Shown here in pieces: positions 11,393 through 23,400 of a stretch of 64,000 bases of DNA. The stretch comes from Cyanoderma ruficeps (lineage: Eukaryota > Chordata > Aves > Passeriformes > Timaliidae). The translations under genes were made by a program, and so were the position numbers. The notes under the pieces are model-generated. The model saw only the letters and a list, made by a program, of their open reading frames with translations. It had not been told where the DNA came from and did not search any database. The stretch lies in contig VZDJ01000049.1 of NCBI GenBank assembly GCA_008694505.1, positions 3,811,932 through 3,875,931 on the forward strand. Reading direction: 5' to 3'. Within the stretch, counting starts at the first letter, position 1. Each line of letters starts with the position of its first letter.

Positions 11393-14300
11393 TCATAATC
11401 TAACCTGTGATTTTCAGGAGCTCTTGAGTCTAAATCCCAATTTTGTTTTTGACACGAGTGTACATGAAAACCACAAAGGCTAATCAAGGCTTTAGGAGAA
11501 ATTTTACACCTCACAGCACAGAACTCCATGGTCAGACTTTGGCTGGTGCCTCTGACACACCTCAAACACAACTCAAACATCAAATTAGGCACAGCAATGG
11601 AACAGGGAAAAGCAACATCAACCCCCAAACTGCAGGCAGGATCAGGTTTTATCCTACCTGACAAACTCCTGCTGAACCCTCTCCCTTCTCAGAATGGATT
11701 ATTTCTAGACTTCCCATCTAATTTCCCTCAGCATAGGTAAAGCAAGGATTGTTCATCACCCCAAATATAATGGTCTCATCGGAAGTTAAGCTTGTTCAAA
11801 GTTGCTCGCTTTAAGCTTTCTGCTTTATTTTAAACAGCCTTGAATCCTTTCTACTCTGCAGTCAGCAATAACATTTACATGAAAAGATAACCAGTCTCGT
11901 TCTTACCATTACTTCAAGTAATTTCAAAGGTTTCTCTTCACAGAAGGGTTGTTTTCATTCATTTATTGCTTTTGGTGAAACAATTCTGGAGAGCCACCTT
12001 CCTTCTCTGCATATAAATGTCTATTTTCACTTTGCAGCCAGCCAGCCAATGGCCCACATAAAATTACATCATAAATTTGGAGATTTTCATAAGTAAATCT
12101 GGAATATCTTTTAGTGCTTAATTATCTTCAAAGCCTAAGACGGGCTATTTAGTCGTTACCTGCCATCTAATTTTAATTTCCAATTTGTTGCCCACAGGAA
12201 TATTTGTCATGGAATTTTTCCATTTGTTTCAACAGATGGTTTTTCTACTTGTTCCTCATCCCCAGCTTCAGAGGAGCACTGCACCATCCACCTGCCCCAC
12301 CTCAGTTATTCTAATCCAATTTATTCTAATCTAAACTTGTTAGGTTTATTTCTCATCAGTTTCTAAGTGTGGATTAACAGTAAGGAAAGGCAATGGACTT
12401 ATGGCTCTTTCATTCAGGCAATTTCCTGGCAAGAAAAGAAGAGAAAATCTGGCCAGCTTTAGGTCATAAAATGCAGTAAAGAAGTTCTCTTTATAGTGAA
12501 AGGTTGTAGTAAAAATTTTATGCAATTACCTAACACAACTCAGAGAAGACAATAATTCAGACAAAGAGAAACTAATTGCAAGTAAATTTTCCTGATTTAA
12601 AGGTATGAATAAAACATGAGCTAATAGTTCTATTGCTCCATAAGAGATGGAGGCAGAGGACACAAACCAAAAATACTCAGTTTCTTGGGGGTAAACAGAA
12701 TTCTATCCACCAGAACAGCACAATTGTTACCTGCAGTGGGAGGATTTAACCTGGCACTCAGAGTTAGAGCTGAGGTGGAAAGGGATTAATTAGCCATGTA
12801 AGTACTCCAGGAGTATCTTCCACAGGCTTTATCTTGCTGCTGCATCCATCTCAAAAATTAATTATGACATAGTTTCTATTTTCTTAGCAGAACTACGTGA
12901 ATTAAACAATTTTTTGTTAAAAAGCCCAAGACTCATGTCTCTCCAAAGTGACAAGGAATGGATTCTTCGGTGAGAGTCACTTCATCTTCTTTGATCACTT
13001 CAGATGCAAAGGTTTGTAGACACATTAATGGAAATTTTAAGACAAGAAAGAGGAATTTAATATTATAAACAGCCCAAATATATGTTTGTATCTCTGGCTT
13101 TTAAGGCAGCAGGTTTAATATTTTAATCATTCCATCAGTAGATTGAAGGGTCAGGGCCTACATCATATTTTAGTTTGTGAAGCATGACACGGCAAGTTCT
13201 GCCAAGTTTATGCACTTTTGACTAATAAAACCCTTTCACCTTTCCAAAGCTGAAGTTGCATCTGAACCTGTCAACGAGGGGGTTTATCTGACTGACAAAT
13301 CAACATTCCCAAGTTATTTCAGCTGTTTTCACTTTAAACCAAGCCAGCCCAAGTCAAAAAAACTCTTAGAGCTTTAATTAAATTTAATTAAATAATAACT
13401 TTCTGCTCATTTTTCACACTATTTTTTATGCAGTAAATCTCTCAGTCGTTCACCCTTCCCTTGAAGGACGAAGCACAAGAACATTTTCTTGGCCACTTTT
13501 GTACCTGCAGCTCCTGTTGCCTTGAGATAACATCAGAAACTCTTTTTTTCCACTGGAAAACTTGGCACAGGCAATCCAGGAAAATCCCAATATTCCTAAA
13601 AAAATGCCATCAGTGGGACGTGCTCGTTGCTGCAAAATGAAGCTGCAATGCTATACATTTAAATTTTTTTGTTGTTTGTTTTAATACATTAAACTGCTCC
13701 GCAGCTCGAGACCAAGCAATTATGAATTCATTATCTAAGGGAACGTATACACTGTGCCACCATTAGTGTCACAGGAAATGCATTTTCTTCCCCAGCTGTG
13801 TCTCTGAATCACAGCATTGTTTAAAAAAGTGCTGTTTTCTTGTGCAGCTTAAAGCCTGAAAATTTTTCTCTGTTCTAAGTGTAAAATTGCCCTTTTCCCA
13901 CCAAAAAACAAAAAAAAAATCACAGAGGAGGAACATAAAAACCCCCAAAATTGTAGAGAATGATGGCAAAAACTGCAGAAAAAAACACATTAATTACACA
14001 CTCATAAAAATCTTATACTAAAATGAACTGTGCCTTTCCTTCCCACTAAACCCAACTCCAAAAATTATTTTGATGCTTTTGTCCCATTAAAATATAAAAT
14101 TGTTTGGGATTTTGTAGCAGCTTTTTGTATGTCATCTGAAAAATAAAACCACAAAATGGATAACTTAATCTTGTATTTTTTACCACCTATTCCTGAGGCT
14201 GGTTTTAAGCGATAAAAACAAAAGGGTCAGCAAGCAGTAATTGGTATTTTTGGGGTTTTTTGAGTCAGTTTGGAGCAGACAAGTCTTACTTGTGAGGTCT

Positions 14301-14860
14301 TGTGACTATTATTTTAGGATTTTTTATTTTTAGCATTTAAATATTTGCAACAAGCAATTCTTTGCAAAGATTCCTTTTGATATTCACGGAACAGTTAAGG
14401 CTGCATAAACTATCAGACACCAGTCACCAGCAATTTTCCAAAGCTTTGGCCCATCTTTTGCCCCAGATATATCTCCGTGAATTCCAGACCCTCTGAGAAA
14501 TGTCACTTTCCAGGACACAGCCAGGCTGTGGGAGACAAAACTGGGTTTAACTGGTGAGTTACACAAAAAGACACGGGGAATAAAGGAATTGGGAGCAGAG
14601 AGGGGAAGACTCTCACCTTATCCCAAAATTCTCTCCTCTGTGAGCAGCAGGGATGGGAGGATGGTTGGGCAGGAGCTGCTCCAGGGTCCTGCCGCCCTCC
14701 CAGAGCTTCCAAACCCCACAAAGTCCCCATTTTAGGGAGGTGTGAGGTGCTCAAACTGTAACCACCCCGACTGATCATGATGGAGCTGATGGGAACCACA
14801 GGCACAGAGTGTTTCAAACGAGAATCAGTCACAGAAATAAGACAGGCCAAGGGTGGGAGA

Positions 14861-14967
14861 CGGAGATGAAATGACTTCACCAAAGCCACAGACCAGACAA
14901 AATTTAAATCAAGCTTGAATCTGGGTTTTTGATCTCTGCACACAAGACTGACAGTGATATTCCATCT
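14861..14967 (+). mobile_element. Possible ancient MIR-type SINE remnant
   Basis: The stretch atgacttcaccaaagccaca, followed about 30 bases later by cttgaatctgggttttt and a tgatattccatctc end, has the order and spacing of the MIR 3' half (gacttgcccaaggtcacac ... gaacccaggt ... tccact). The match is by eye and weak, as expected for an element that predates the amniote radiation. It could be chance; an alignment to MIR and CORE-SINE consensus would decide. Confidence 0.35.
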
Positions 14968-17662
14968 CTTGCTGAGCAAGTAATGTAAAATTAGATTTAC
15001 AAAGATTATTAAGCTACCAACATGTGCACAGTGTGATTTTTCAAAGTGCCTTGTGAGAGTGGATAATATATCCTATTAAAATCAAAACACCTTTGAAAGA
15101 TCTTTGAAAACCCAATTGTCCTCTCAGTATCATATTTTTCCCCCCCGTTACACACCATTCTACATCTGTAAGGACACAAAAACATGAGTGAAAATAATTT
15201 TATGCAGCCTCACAACAGAGAGCCTCAAAGGATCTCTCACATGGCTACAAAAATCGAATTAAAGTAACTTCTATGGCAAACATCCTGTCAAGTATTATCT
15301 GGGAGTTGAAATGAGAATGCCCACTCCAAAAATAACCTCGGTGAACAGAACAGAAGAAATCTGTGGAGCAACACAGCTCTTCAAGGAGCCACGTGCACTT
15401 CACACAGACCAAAAGTATTAAGGATGATCACGTAAATACTAATTAAAATCTTCCCATATCACAAGAGAGCACATGTTGATCCCCTCAAAAAGGGAGCCGG
15501 GGTAGGGGAGAAAGAGGAGTTATCAGGATTCACCAAAGCAATCAAGTCTAATCACCACAAAAATATTCAAGAAATCAAAAAGAGACAAAAGTAGGACTGA
15601 AATAAAGGATTAAGACATAAGCTGCACCAGAATTTTCAGACTCTGTGCGGCCCCACGAAAACAACAAAGACACTTATAAAAGAAAAACCAGGGAAAAAAT
15701 AGCTTTGCACTTTTAAATAGCTCCTGGCATTATTTGACTCTGCTCACTACACTGGCTGCTCAAAAATAACTCCAAAAGTGGAGGAAGTGGCAAGAGTTTA
15801 ACGGATCTCAACTCGTGGAAGGTTGCAAGAAGCAGCGGGGTCAGAGAGAGCCCGTAGTTAATCAGGCCAAGAACTAAAATGCAACATCTCAAACGCATTG
15901 GTGACAGGAAAACTGACTTCTTTAGGCATAAGAGATAAAGGTCAGTGCAAATGCCAGGGATATATCACACATCCCTATATTTGGCTGTGTTATTATTGTT
16001 TAAAATATCTGTTCCTGCAAATGAGTTGGAAAAGGTCTTTGGAGTCAAGGATCGCTCATGCTGGAATAGAAGGAACAGATCAGGTCTCCCTATTTTTAGG
16101 TAACAAAACAAGCAATTACAAAAGCACTTGTACAGGAGACTTTAGAGGCTGCACAGGAGGGCCTGCAGGTCACTGCTGCAGTTTCCAGCAGAGTTTCCAG
16201 CCCGGCCAGGGTTCCTGGGGTCACAGCTCCTCCTCTTTACCCTGTCAGTGCCCCAGGGGATGCTGCAGCCAGGACTCCTTCAAAGTCCACCCAAGAGCCA
16301 AGAAAGAGTGCTTGGGACTTCAGTGTCAATGAAGGAAACACTTTAGAGACAAGTGTTTTCCTGGTGGAGTTCCTGAAAAATTTGCTGTAAACAAAATCGC
16401 TCTGCTATTCAAAATTTGATATCACCGTGTGTTATACACTACATTTGTCCCAGCCTCGTAAGATGCAATTCTATAACATTCCTAAACTCCACCTTTTGGA
16501 AGGTTGGTCTCCAGAAGGCAGGAAAAGAGAACTGGATGAGATTTATTTGTCTCTGCTTACAGGATGGAGCTGACTGTGCTGCAAATCCTAAGAGCCATGT
16601 GTTATAAAACCCATTTAAATTTCTGAGCTGCAAAGTTCCCACAGCAAAAGGATTGGATTGTGGTACAAGGTGTCTGCCATGCTCCTTTCCCAGCACACAG
16701 CATGGGATGATAAACTATTGAGTGTTCTGTTTGTGTCTCTACACAGACCCTTTCTCATCTATTTATTTAATTAGTTAGAGTTTTATTTCTTTATTATTTA
16801 TTTTTTATTCAGCTGCCAAATCTCCTCCTAACCCCTTTTCTCAGTGCACTCACTTTACCAACTGGAACCTGAGTGTCTGACCACGTTCCTGCCATGGAAC
16901 ATCCCTCTCCTCCTTCCTCACATCCCTGTCTAGTGAACATTTGGCACTTTGCCGCCTGTTTGCTGACACATTTCCATGCTGATGAGAAAGGGTGTGGGAA
17001 GGAAACATCGTCTCCACCACTCGCTCCCTCCTGCTGCGTGTTTGGTTACACCCGTCAGTAAAAGTGAGTTTATTGATCTCCCTCAATAGCACCAGGGCTT
17101 GAAAGCTGTTATATCAAGAGTTTTGGCGTGTGTGGGGGTAAATATATCAAATATAGCCCAGAAGTGTTCCGAATTAGTGCTCGGCTTTCCCTGCCCTGCT
17201 GCACTCCACGCCCTCAGCAGCTGTGATGATGTGCGAGCACTGGAGGTAACAAAACTCTCTTTATCCTGCCCTGTCATTCCAAACTAAAGGAGTTTTTGCT
17301 GATTTTGTCTACAGTCAGCTTTACTGAATTTCACATTATGCCCAGTTGTTTTGTTTTTTTTTTTTCCAAAAGGGTGTTTGTGGCAGATATTTTATAATTC
17401 AGACAGCTGATCTTCCTGATAAGGGCAGCTAAACACATCAGCACATCCCAGATCACACACACTGAGCAGTTTCTCTGGTTCAGTCCAGCAGTGTAGTGTT
17501 TTTTTTTTTTCTATTAGATCTATATTTCATTCATACAAAAAAGAAATTATCTGAACAGTTTCCAGATTACTACAACAGAAAAGTGGTTTGAAGACATGGA
17601 TGTAGTGGAAAGGTATTCCAAGGGCAGCCTGACCCAAAATAAAATATTTCATTTCAAATTAC

Positions 17663-17690
17663 CTCTTCTCTCTCTCTCTCTCTCTCTCTT
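17663..17690 (+). repeat. (TC)n microsatellite
   Basis: A short run of TC dinucleotides (about a dozen units) in intron sequence, also a polypyrimidine tract on the plus strand. No function is implied. Confidence 0.9.
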
Positions 17691-20042
17691 AACTGAGTCT
17701 TTGTCGTTGTTAACATGTTGGACCATCTCTCTCCATTAAATGTGAATAAAGGAATATTTAGTCAATGAGTCTCCAATTAGGTGAATTAACAGAGTAGAAG
17801 TCTTTTCTGAGTAGTCAAATCGCTCTAACGTAATTCCTGAAGGATCAGCGAGCATCTGCTGTGTAGTGACACGTCGGAAGACAGAATTTATTTCATGTTC
17901 TTTTATTTTCCTTGCTTACATTTCACTCAGGAACTTTCTGAAATGCTTCACTGGTCTTCAGCTCTCATGATAACATTACCTGTTCAAACTATTAATCTCA
18001 AGGTGTAATTTGCAGTTCTAGCTTGCCTTGCTGGATTTATTTATTTATTTTTAAGTATCTCAGTCAACCATAATTTACTTCATTTAACATGTTGGGAAGG
18101 CACTTCCTCAGTAAATTTTATGCTCCACCACAACCTTCCCTTAATTCTGAGATCTTACAAGATGTTTTACAGCACACAACAACAATTCTTGTGCTGCTCT
18201 TCCATCAGATCAGATCTCAAACCAAATCCACAGATTCTGACTCACTGACCTGTCACCAACTTTGAGGATTTCTCTTTTTCTCTCCTTTATGTTTCTCCTA
18301 AATTCCAAATTATTATGACCTTATCTGAGCAATTTTCTGAATTCCAAGACCCACAATGTCATCTTTTGTCTTCTTTACCCTTTTCAAACCCTTTTACTAT
18401 CCACAAATACTAACAGACATTTATTTTGAGTCTAAAAAATGCAATCAAAACTGTTTTTTACAAGGATTATGTGGTAGATGTCTATTTTTTCACTGCTTGC
18501 ACCAAGCTGCATCAGTTTTATCTACTGGAAAAAGAAAAAATAAATTCCTCTGTGGAATATTGTATTTGGCAAAGGGAGAGTTGGAAAGTCAGTTATTCCA
18601 GCAAAAAGTAAAGCCTGGATATAGTCAGTCAAAGATGAATTAAATGCTCTTAGCACCAAAAATTTCAAGTGGAAAAAAAAAATCTTTTTTAATTACAGCA
18701 ACCAGCAAGACTCTTTTTCCTGCACCCACAAACCAAATGACCATGAAAGGAGTAAATTCCAGAACTCATCCCAGCGAGTGTTGCAAGAACATTTGCTTCT
18801 CCTATTGCAAAACTGTGACCAAAAACCCAAGGAAGGGATCGTTGGGGCCCACAACGATGATCACTAACACAGTACACAGTCAGTTAAAGGCACCATAGAA
18901 ATAAAAGTATGTCCTGGTACAAAGTCAGAGAAATTAAATAAAGGCAACTCATTTCAAAGAAAGGGGTTTGCTGTGGCCAGACTGGAGAATTAAACAGAGA
19001 AGAGAAACAAGTGGGCAAAGGAGGAGAAATCTTGCAGTGTTTTGAGCTGTTAAAATCTACTGGGGTGCAGCATTTAAAATTCAAAATGTCCTAGAAAAGG
19101 AAGTTCTTTGAAGAGACTTTTGAAGCTGGTTCTCCAAAGCAACACAGGGACTTCTTGCACAGACCAGACTATTCAGCCTTGGTGTATTTATTCCCAAAGT
19201 GGCATTGAAATCACAAGGGGATGGAAAATCATCCTGTGGTATTTTACTCCATTACACTCCCCTCGAGGAGTGCACTCCCCTATGTCAATAACATCCCAGT
19301 ACAGATCTTTTCTAAAAATAATAGGTGTGTGTTAAAACCTGCACTTTTTGAAAGCAGTAGGGAGCTATTTTAACAGTACACCATGATTTGCTTTAAATGC
19401 ATTTAATTATAGCTTGAAATGTCATTATTTCTGCCAATGTAATTGCAACAGTCCCTTTGACTACAGACAGTGTCTTATTCAGACACTTTGGACAGTGTCT
19501 GAAAAGAGGAAAAGAAGATTTATTCACCAAATTCTGCTCTGTGACTAGGCATAGTCTTATCTCTATTCCATTGTTCCTGTCACCTTCTTATTTTTAAGTT
19601 GACAGACACAGCAAACATAATGATTGGGCTTTACTGTTCAATTAAACAATTAGTGGCAAATTGCATGAGAGCTCCTCACTCAGTTCTGCTGCATCCCCAA
19701 AATGGGTTCTCCTCCTTTGGCCTGGCAAGGTGACTTCTCATCAATATATTGCTGGTTCAAACATGAGATAATTTCTTTTATTTGGAGTAACCTATTTATA
19801 AATCTGTCACTATTAAGTAACTTGCTGGGTCAATGCAGAACACACAGAGAAACTCAGTCCGATCGATCCCAAGGCTTTGATTTTGGAGCTGAAATCAGTA
19901 GCAATCCATCAACTTCATGGAGCCTCTCAAAAAGAGTAAACTATTCTGGTTTTAACTGAGGACTTTTGTAGAGCTAAAGGTTTGTTATTATGGCACCAAG
20001 TAAATCCCCTGCCATGGGAATAACAAAAGGCTCCTAAAGTCA

Positions 20043-20081
20043 TGTTTGGAAGGGACGTGGATGATTCTATGGTTCTATAAG
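20043..20081 (+). mobile_element. Possible CR1 terminal scrap next to the first LTR
   Basis: The sequence tgtttggaagggacgtgg followed by atgattctatggttctata resembles CR1 terminal sequence with two degenerate ATTCTATG units. It is very short and ends about 15 bases before the LTR at 20,096, so it may be a CR1 tail cut off by later events. It could also be chance. Confidence 0.35.
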
Positions 20082-20095
20082 GAAAGCAAAACCAG

Positions 20096-20402
20096 CTGAC
20101 ACTGTTGTACACCACAACGACACAGACTCCGAGATTCAGAAGGCTGAAAATGACTCCTTTATTTTTGGGATGTGTCTCCCTTTTTATACTATTTTACACA
20201 GACCAATTCCACTGGTGACACAAAGACAAACCTCTTCACTCACATTGGTCAGAGCAGAGGGACATCAAGAAGAAGTCCCTCCTAGGAAAAGGAACGAATA
20301 ACAAAGTACAGTTACAAAAACATCTCTCCTGTTTACAGAAAATTCCCTGGGAAAAGAATTTCAGAAAACCAAAACACCTCAGGCATGGAACCAGGTCTAC
20401 AT
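20096..20402 (-). mobile_element. Solo LTR of an endogenous retrovirus, copy 1 (minus strand)
   Basis: This 307-base unit recurs at 26,485-26,785. On the minus strand it has the layout of a compact LTR: a CCAAT box (20,244-20,248), a TATAAAAA box (20,181-20,188) and an AATAAA polyadenylation signal (20,158-20,163), with TGT near its start and CAG at its end. CCAG occurs immediately on both sides (20,092-20,095 and 20,403-20,406), a candidate 4-base target duplication. No primer-binding site, gag, pol or env sequence is recognisable beside it, so it looks like a solo LTR left by recombination. It is in the sense direction of CDH13, so its promoter or polyadenylation signal could in principle act on the host transcript; nothing in the sequence shows that it does. 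I do not recognise the family name. Confidence 0.8.
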
Positions 20403-20406
20403 CCAG

Positions 20407-23400
20407 TTGCAAAAAGAGACCGACTTAAAATTATTAGGTCTACTCAGGAAGGCAGAAAGATCTCAAAATCTCCTCTCAAACCTGAAGAAGGCCAAGGAGA
20501 ATTATTTTAGAACTTCTGTATTTGCTTCATTTCACGCCAAAGAAGGGAAGGGGGACAAAAGGAAACACGGTAAAACCTCGAGTGGGCTGATCACTTTTCT
20601 GGAGGTTAAATGTTTTATCCCCATGGTTGTGTCTCCTTCCCAAGGCAGGGCTGCTGGCTCCCAGTGTTCAGTAGGTGTCACTCTGTGCTCTCCTGCAGGC
20701 AGCTCTCACACACCAGCACAGGGAGGAGCCGACAGACACAGACTGCTCTGGGTTTACTCAACTGCCCTGGTTTTACTACAGACACCACTCAGAAAGGATT
20801 GTTTAAATCAGGAGATAAATGGACTTCGTATGGAACAATTCAGAGAAATTGGAAGCTTTAATCACAGAAAAATATGATTGGAAGAAATGTATTTTAAGTG
20901 ATCCGACCTTCGTCTCTCACTAAGAGGTCAAAAAAATAAGCATGAATGTGGTTTGTCTCTTCAGCAAGGAACCAAAATTGTATAACAGGAACATTTTCCT
21001 GCAGAAAAAAGAGAGATCCAGAGCAGGATTCAGTGAGTTCAGTGAGTTCAGTAGAATGTTGGGAAAAAGCTGTTTAAAAATGTAAACACAACATTCAGAG
21101 CTCATCAAATCTTGACATGTTCTGGAATATGATAGCACCAAACTATGTCACTTAACTGGGTTTGACAGCAGGTAAATTATATCTTGTAAGAGTTTAACTA
21201 AAATGAAGTTGTTCACTAAAAAAAAATCTTGATCTATGCAGGATTTTCAATGTTATAAAAAATGTTCTATCACTAATGAAACAACAGAGAAGAAAAGTAA
21301 TATTAAGTTTATTTTCCTGCTTCATGTTCTGCTTTACCCAGCAGAAGATCATAGAGAGCAGAACTGAATAAATATATGGAAACATCTTTTTTATAAAACC
21401 TTCTTCTCTGAACAGGTTCCTTTTCAGAAGCACATTTATCTTTTAGAATTACCCATCAAAGGCTGCACTTGAGCACATTTCAGCCTTTAGCTTTTGAGGC
21501 CAGCGTTGAGTGGCTGTGGTCGCTGATCCCTTCAGTCACATGGCACTGCTGGTGCTCCCTGACCTGCCTCATAAACATTTCTAGGGCTGGAATATGGAAT
21601 TTCCAGCTCAAAGCTTCATGGCAGCACAGGCTGGTGTGCTTATCCTATCCAACAGCATGACTGCTACTTTAATTCTATAAATATCCAAATTTCTTAAACT
21701 CAAACCATTCGAAAACAGCACAAACAGCCACTTCTGCCATTGCAGCAAACCTGGGGTTTGCTGCACAAATAAATGTTTGACTTGCTGCTTTTTCGAGGTT
21801 CACATCATACAGCTAATTTCTGCTTTTTCCTGGTATTTAATATTTGTTTAAAATATTTATTCAAAATATTTATTCATTAATAGATGTAGCTGGATTGTTT
21901 AACAGAACCAGTAACCTAGAGATTGGCTCACGTTGAAACCTACAGTGCAAAATCATATTTGCAGCTGCCAATAGCTCTGAACACCCAAATTTAACCCAAA
22001 AGTGGTTGGTTTTATTGATGGGAGTGTCTTAAATGAAGATTTAAATGTTTTCTGGAAGAATGCAGACTGGTCTTCTGTGATCTTGCTTTTATACCTGTTG
22101 CAGTTTTATAACCTGGTCACAGGAAATAAGATTAGTGACTAACATGATGCTTGGTCACCCTGGAGATTTGGGTATTTTTTGAAGCCTTTCCCACAGAGAG
22201 AAACTTGGGATCAGGGTTCTGGTTTTTGCCATCACACACCAAATATGGTTGGTTTAATTCTTGTCATGATGAAACCTTAATTTGTATAAGTTAACCTCTA
22301 AAGATCCAGAGGACAACTAAAAATTGCATCAAAGATTGAAAAAAACCATGTAAATTCTGTAATTACCAAGGTAATAAACTATATAATAGCTTAAGAAATA
22401 TTTCTCTAATGATCATTCAACCTTCATATCCACTATTCTTTGCCTGCCAAGAAATTTCACTTTTCCCTTACCAAGGGAGGTTTCTGTGCACTCGTGTTCC
22501 CTGAAGTAAATTTCACTCCAGATTTGTATATTATTAATGGCAACATTTCTTCGACTTATTTCTTGTTCCTTCCTCCACCAACCACCAAAGCTCATTTACC
22601 TTATGCAGAATGCAATTAGTGGGTATCGTATTTATTTGACAAATTTCTCATTTTCTCAAATCCGTGTAATTTGACAGGGACTATTACAGATCTGTAACTA
22701 GTCTTTCAGAATGACTTTCACAAGGTTAGTTCACTTATTAATTGACCCTTGGTAATGGTAATTTAAGAAGCATATTAATCTCGTCTGTCAGTTCCAACAC
22801 ATACTAGATGTATAAAATAATTCGTCTTTTGCAAGGAGCCTTGCAACAGAAATGAAGGGTCTAAATTTTTAATTAATATACGTTTCCTTTCAACAAATGA
22901 GATTGGACTGGAAGGAGACTCCTTCTCACTAGTTTTCTTTATTCTCCTTTAGAATTCCTGGTTTTTTCTCTTTAGTTTTCTTTATTCTCCTCTAGAATTC
23001 CTGTTTTTTCTCGTTGTGAAGACAAACACAATTTCACCAGTCAACAGAGCCTATGATCTAAATAATCTTCTACAAAGGACATTCTGGTATTTTAACAGAT
23101 TCCTGAAACTTAAAAATGTGCAAACAAAGCATTTGGCACTTCAACAGCAATGTCTTATTACATACACAGATTAAAGGTTCCTGGAATTAAGCAGATTTAA
23201 TACACGAAGAACATTAAACAAAAGATTACTACTCAGAAATTGAAAAACTTCAACCAGGAGCAGATGCTTGAAGTTGCTGTAATCTTATCAAATCTGTTTT
23301 TCTGAGGTACCATATCTTGAGCAGACCCTGCAGTTTATGTCTGAGAAAGAAGCACTCAACATTCTTAATCCTGAGTAAGGGCCTTATGTAACTTCTCCCT

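Larger units (their letters stand above)
8105..20095 (-). other. CDH13: CDH13 long intron, 3' part (nearest the downstream exon)
   Basis: Intron sequence between the acceptor of the downstream exon and the first LTR. It holds the CR1 copy at about 9,701-10,175, a CR1 3' tail at about 11,322-11,392, a possible MIR-type remnant near 14,861-14,967, a TC microsatellite at 17,663-17,690 and a probable CR1 terminal scrap at 20,043-20,081. The rest looks like unique AT-rich intron with no gene. Confidence 0.8.

Noticed and set aside
14503..14979. 158-codon minus-strand frame
   Set aside because: Its start overlaps a possible MIR relic and the translation has no domain; a chance frame is the simplest reading.
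20407..20877. 156-codon open frame starting just beside the first LTR
   Set aside because: Considered as a retroviral remnant. It runs on the strand opposite the LTR and has no capsid, protease, polymerase or envelope features.
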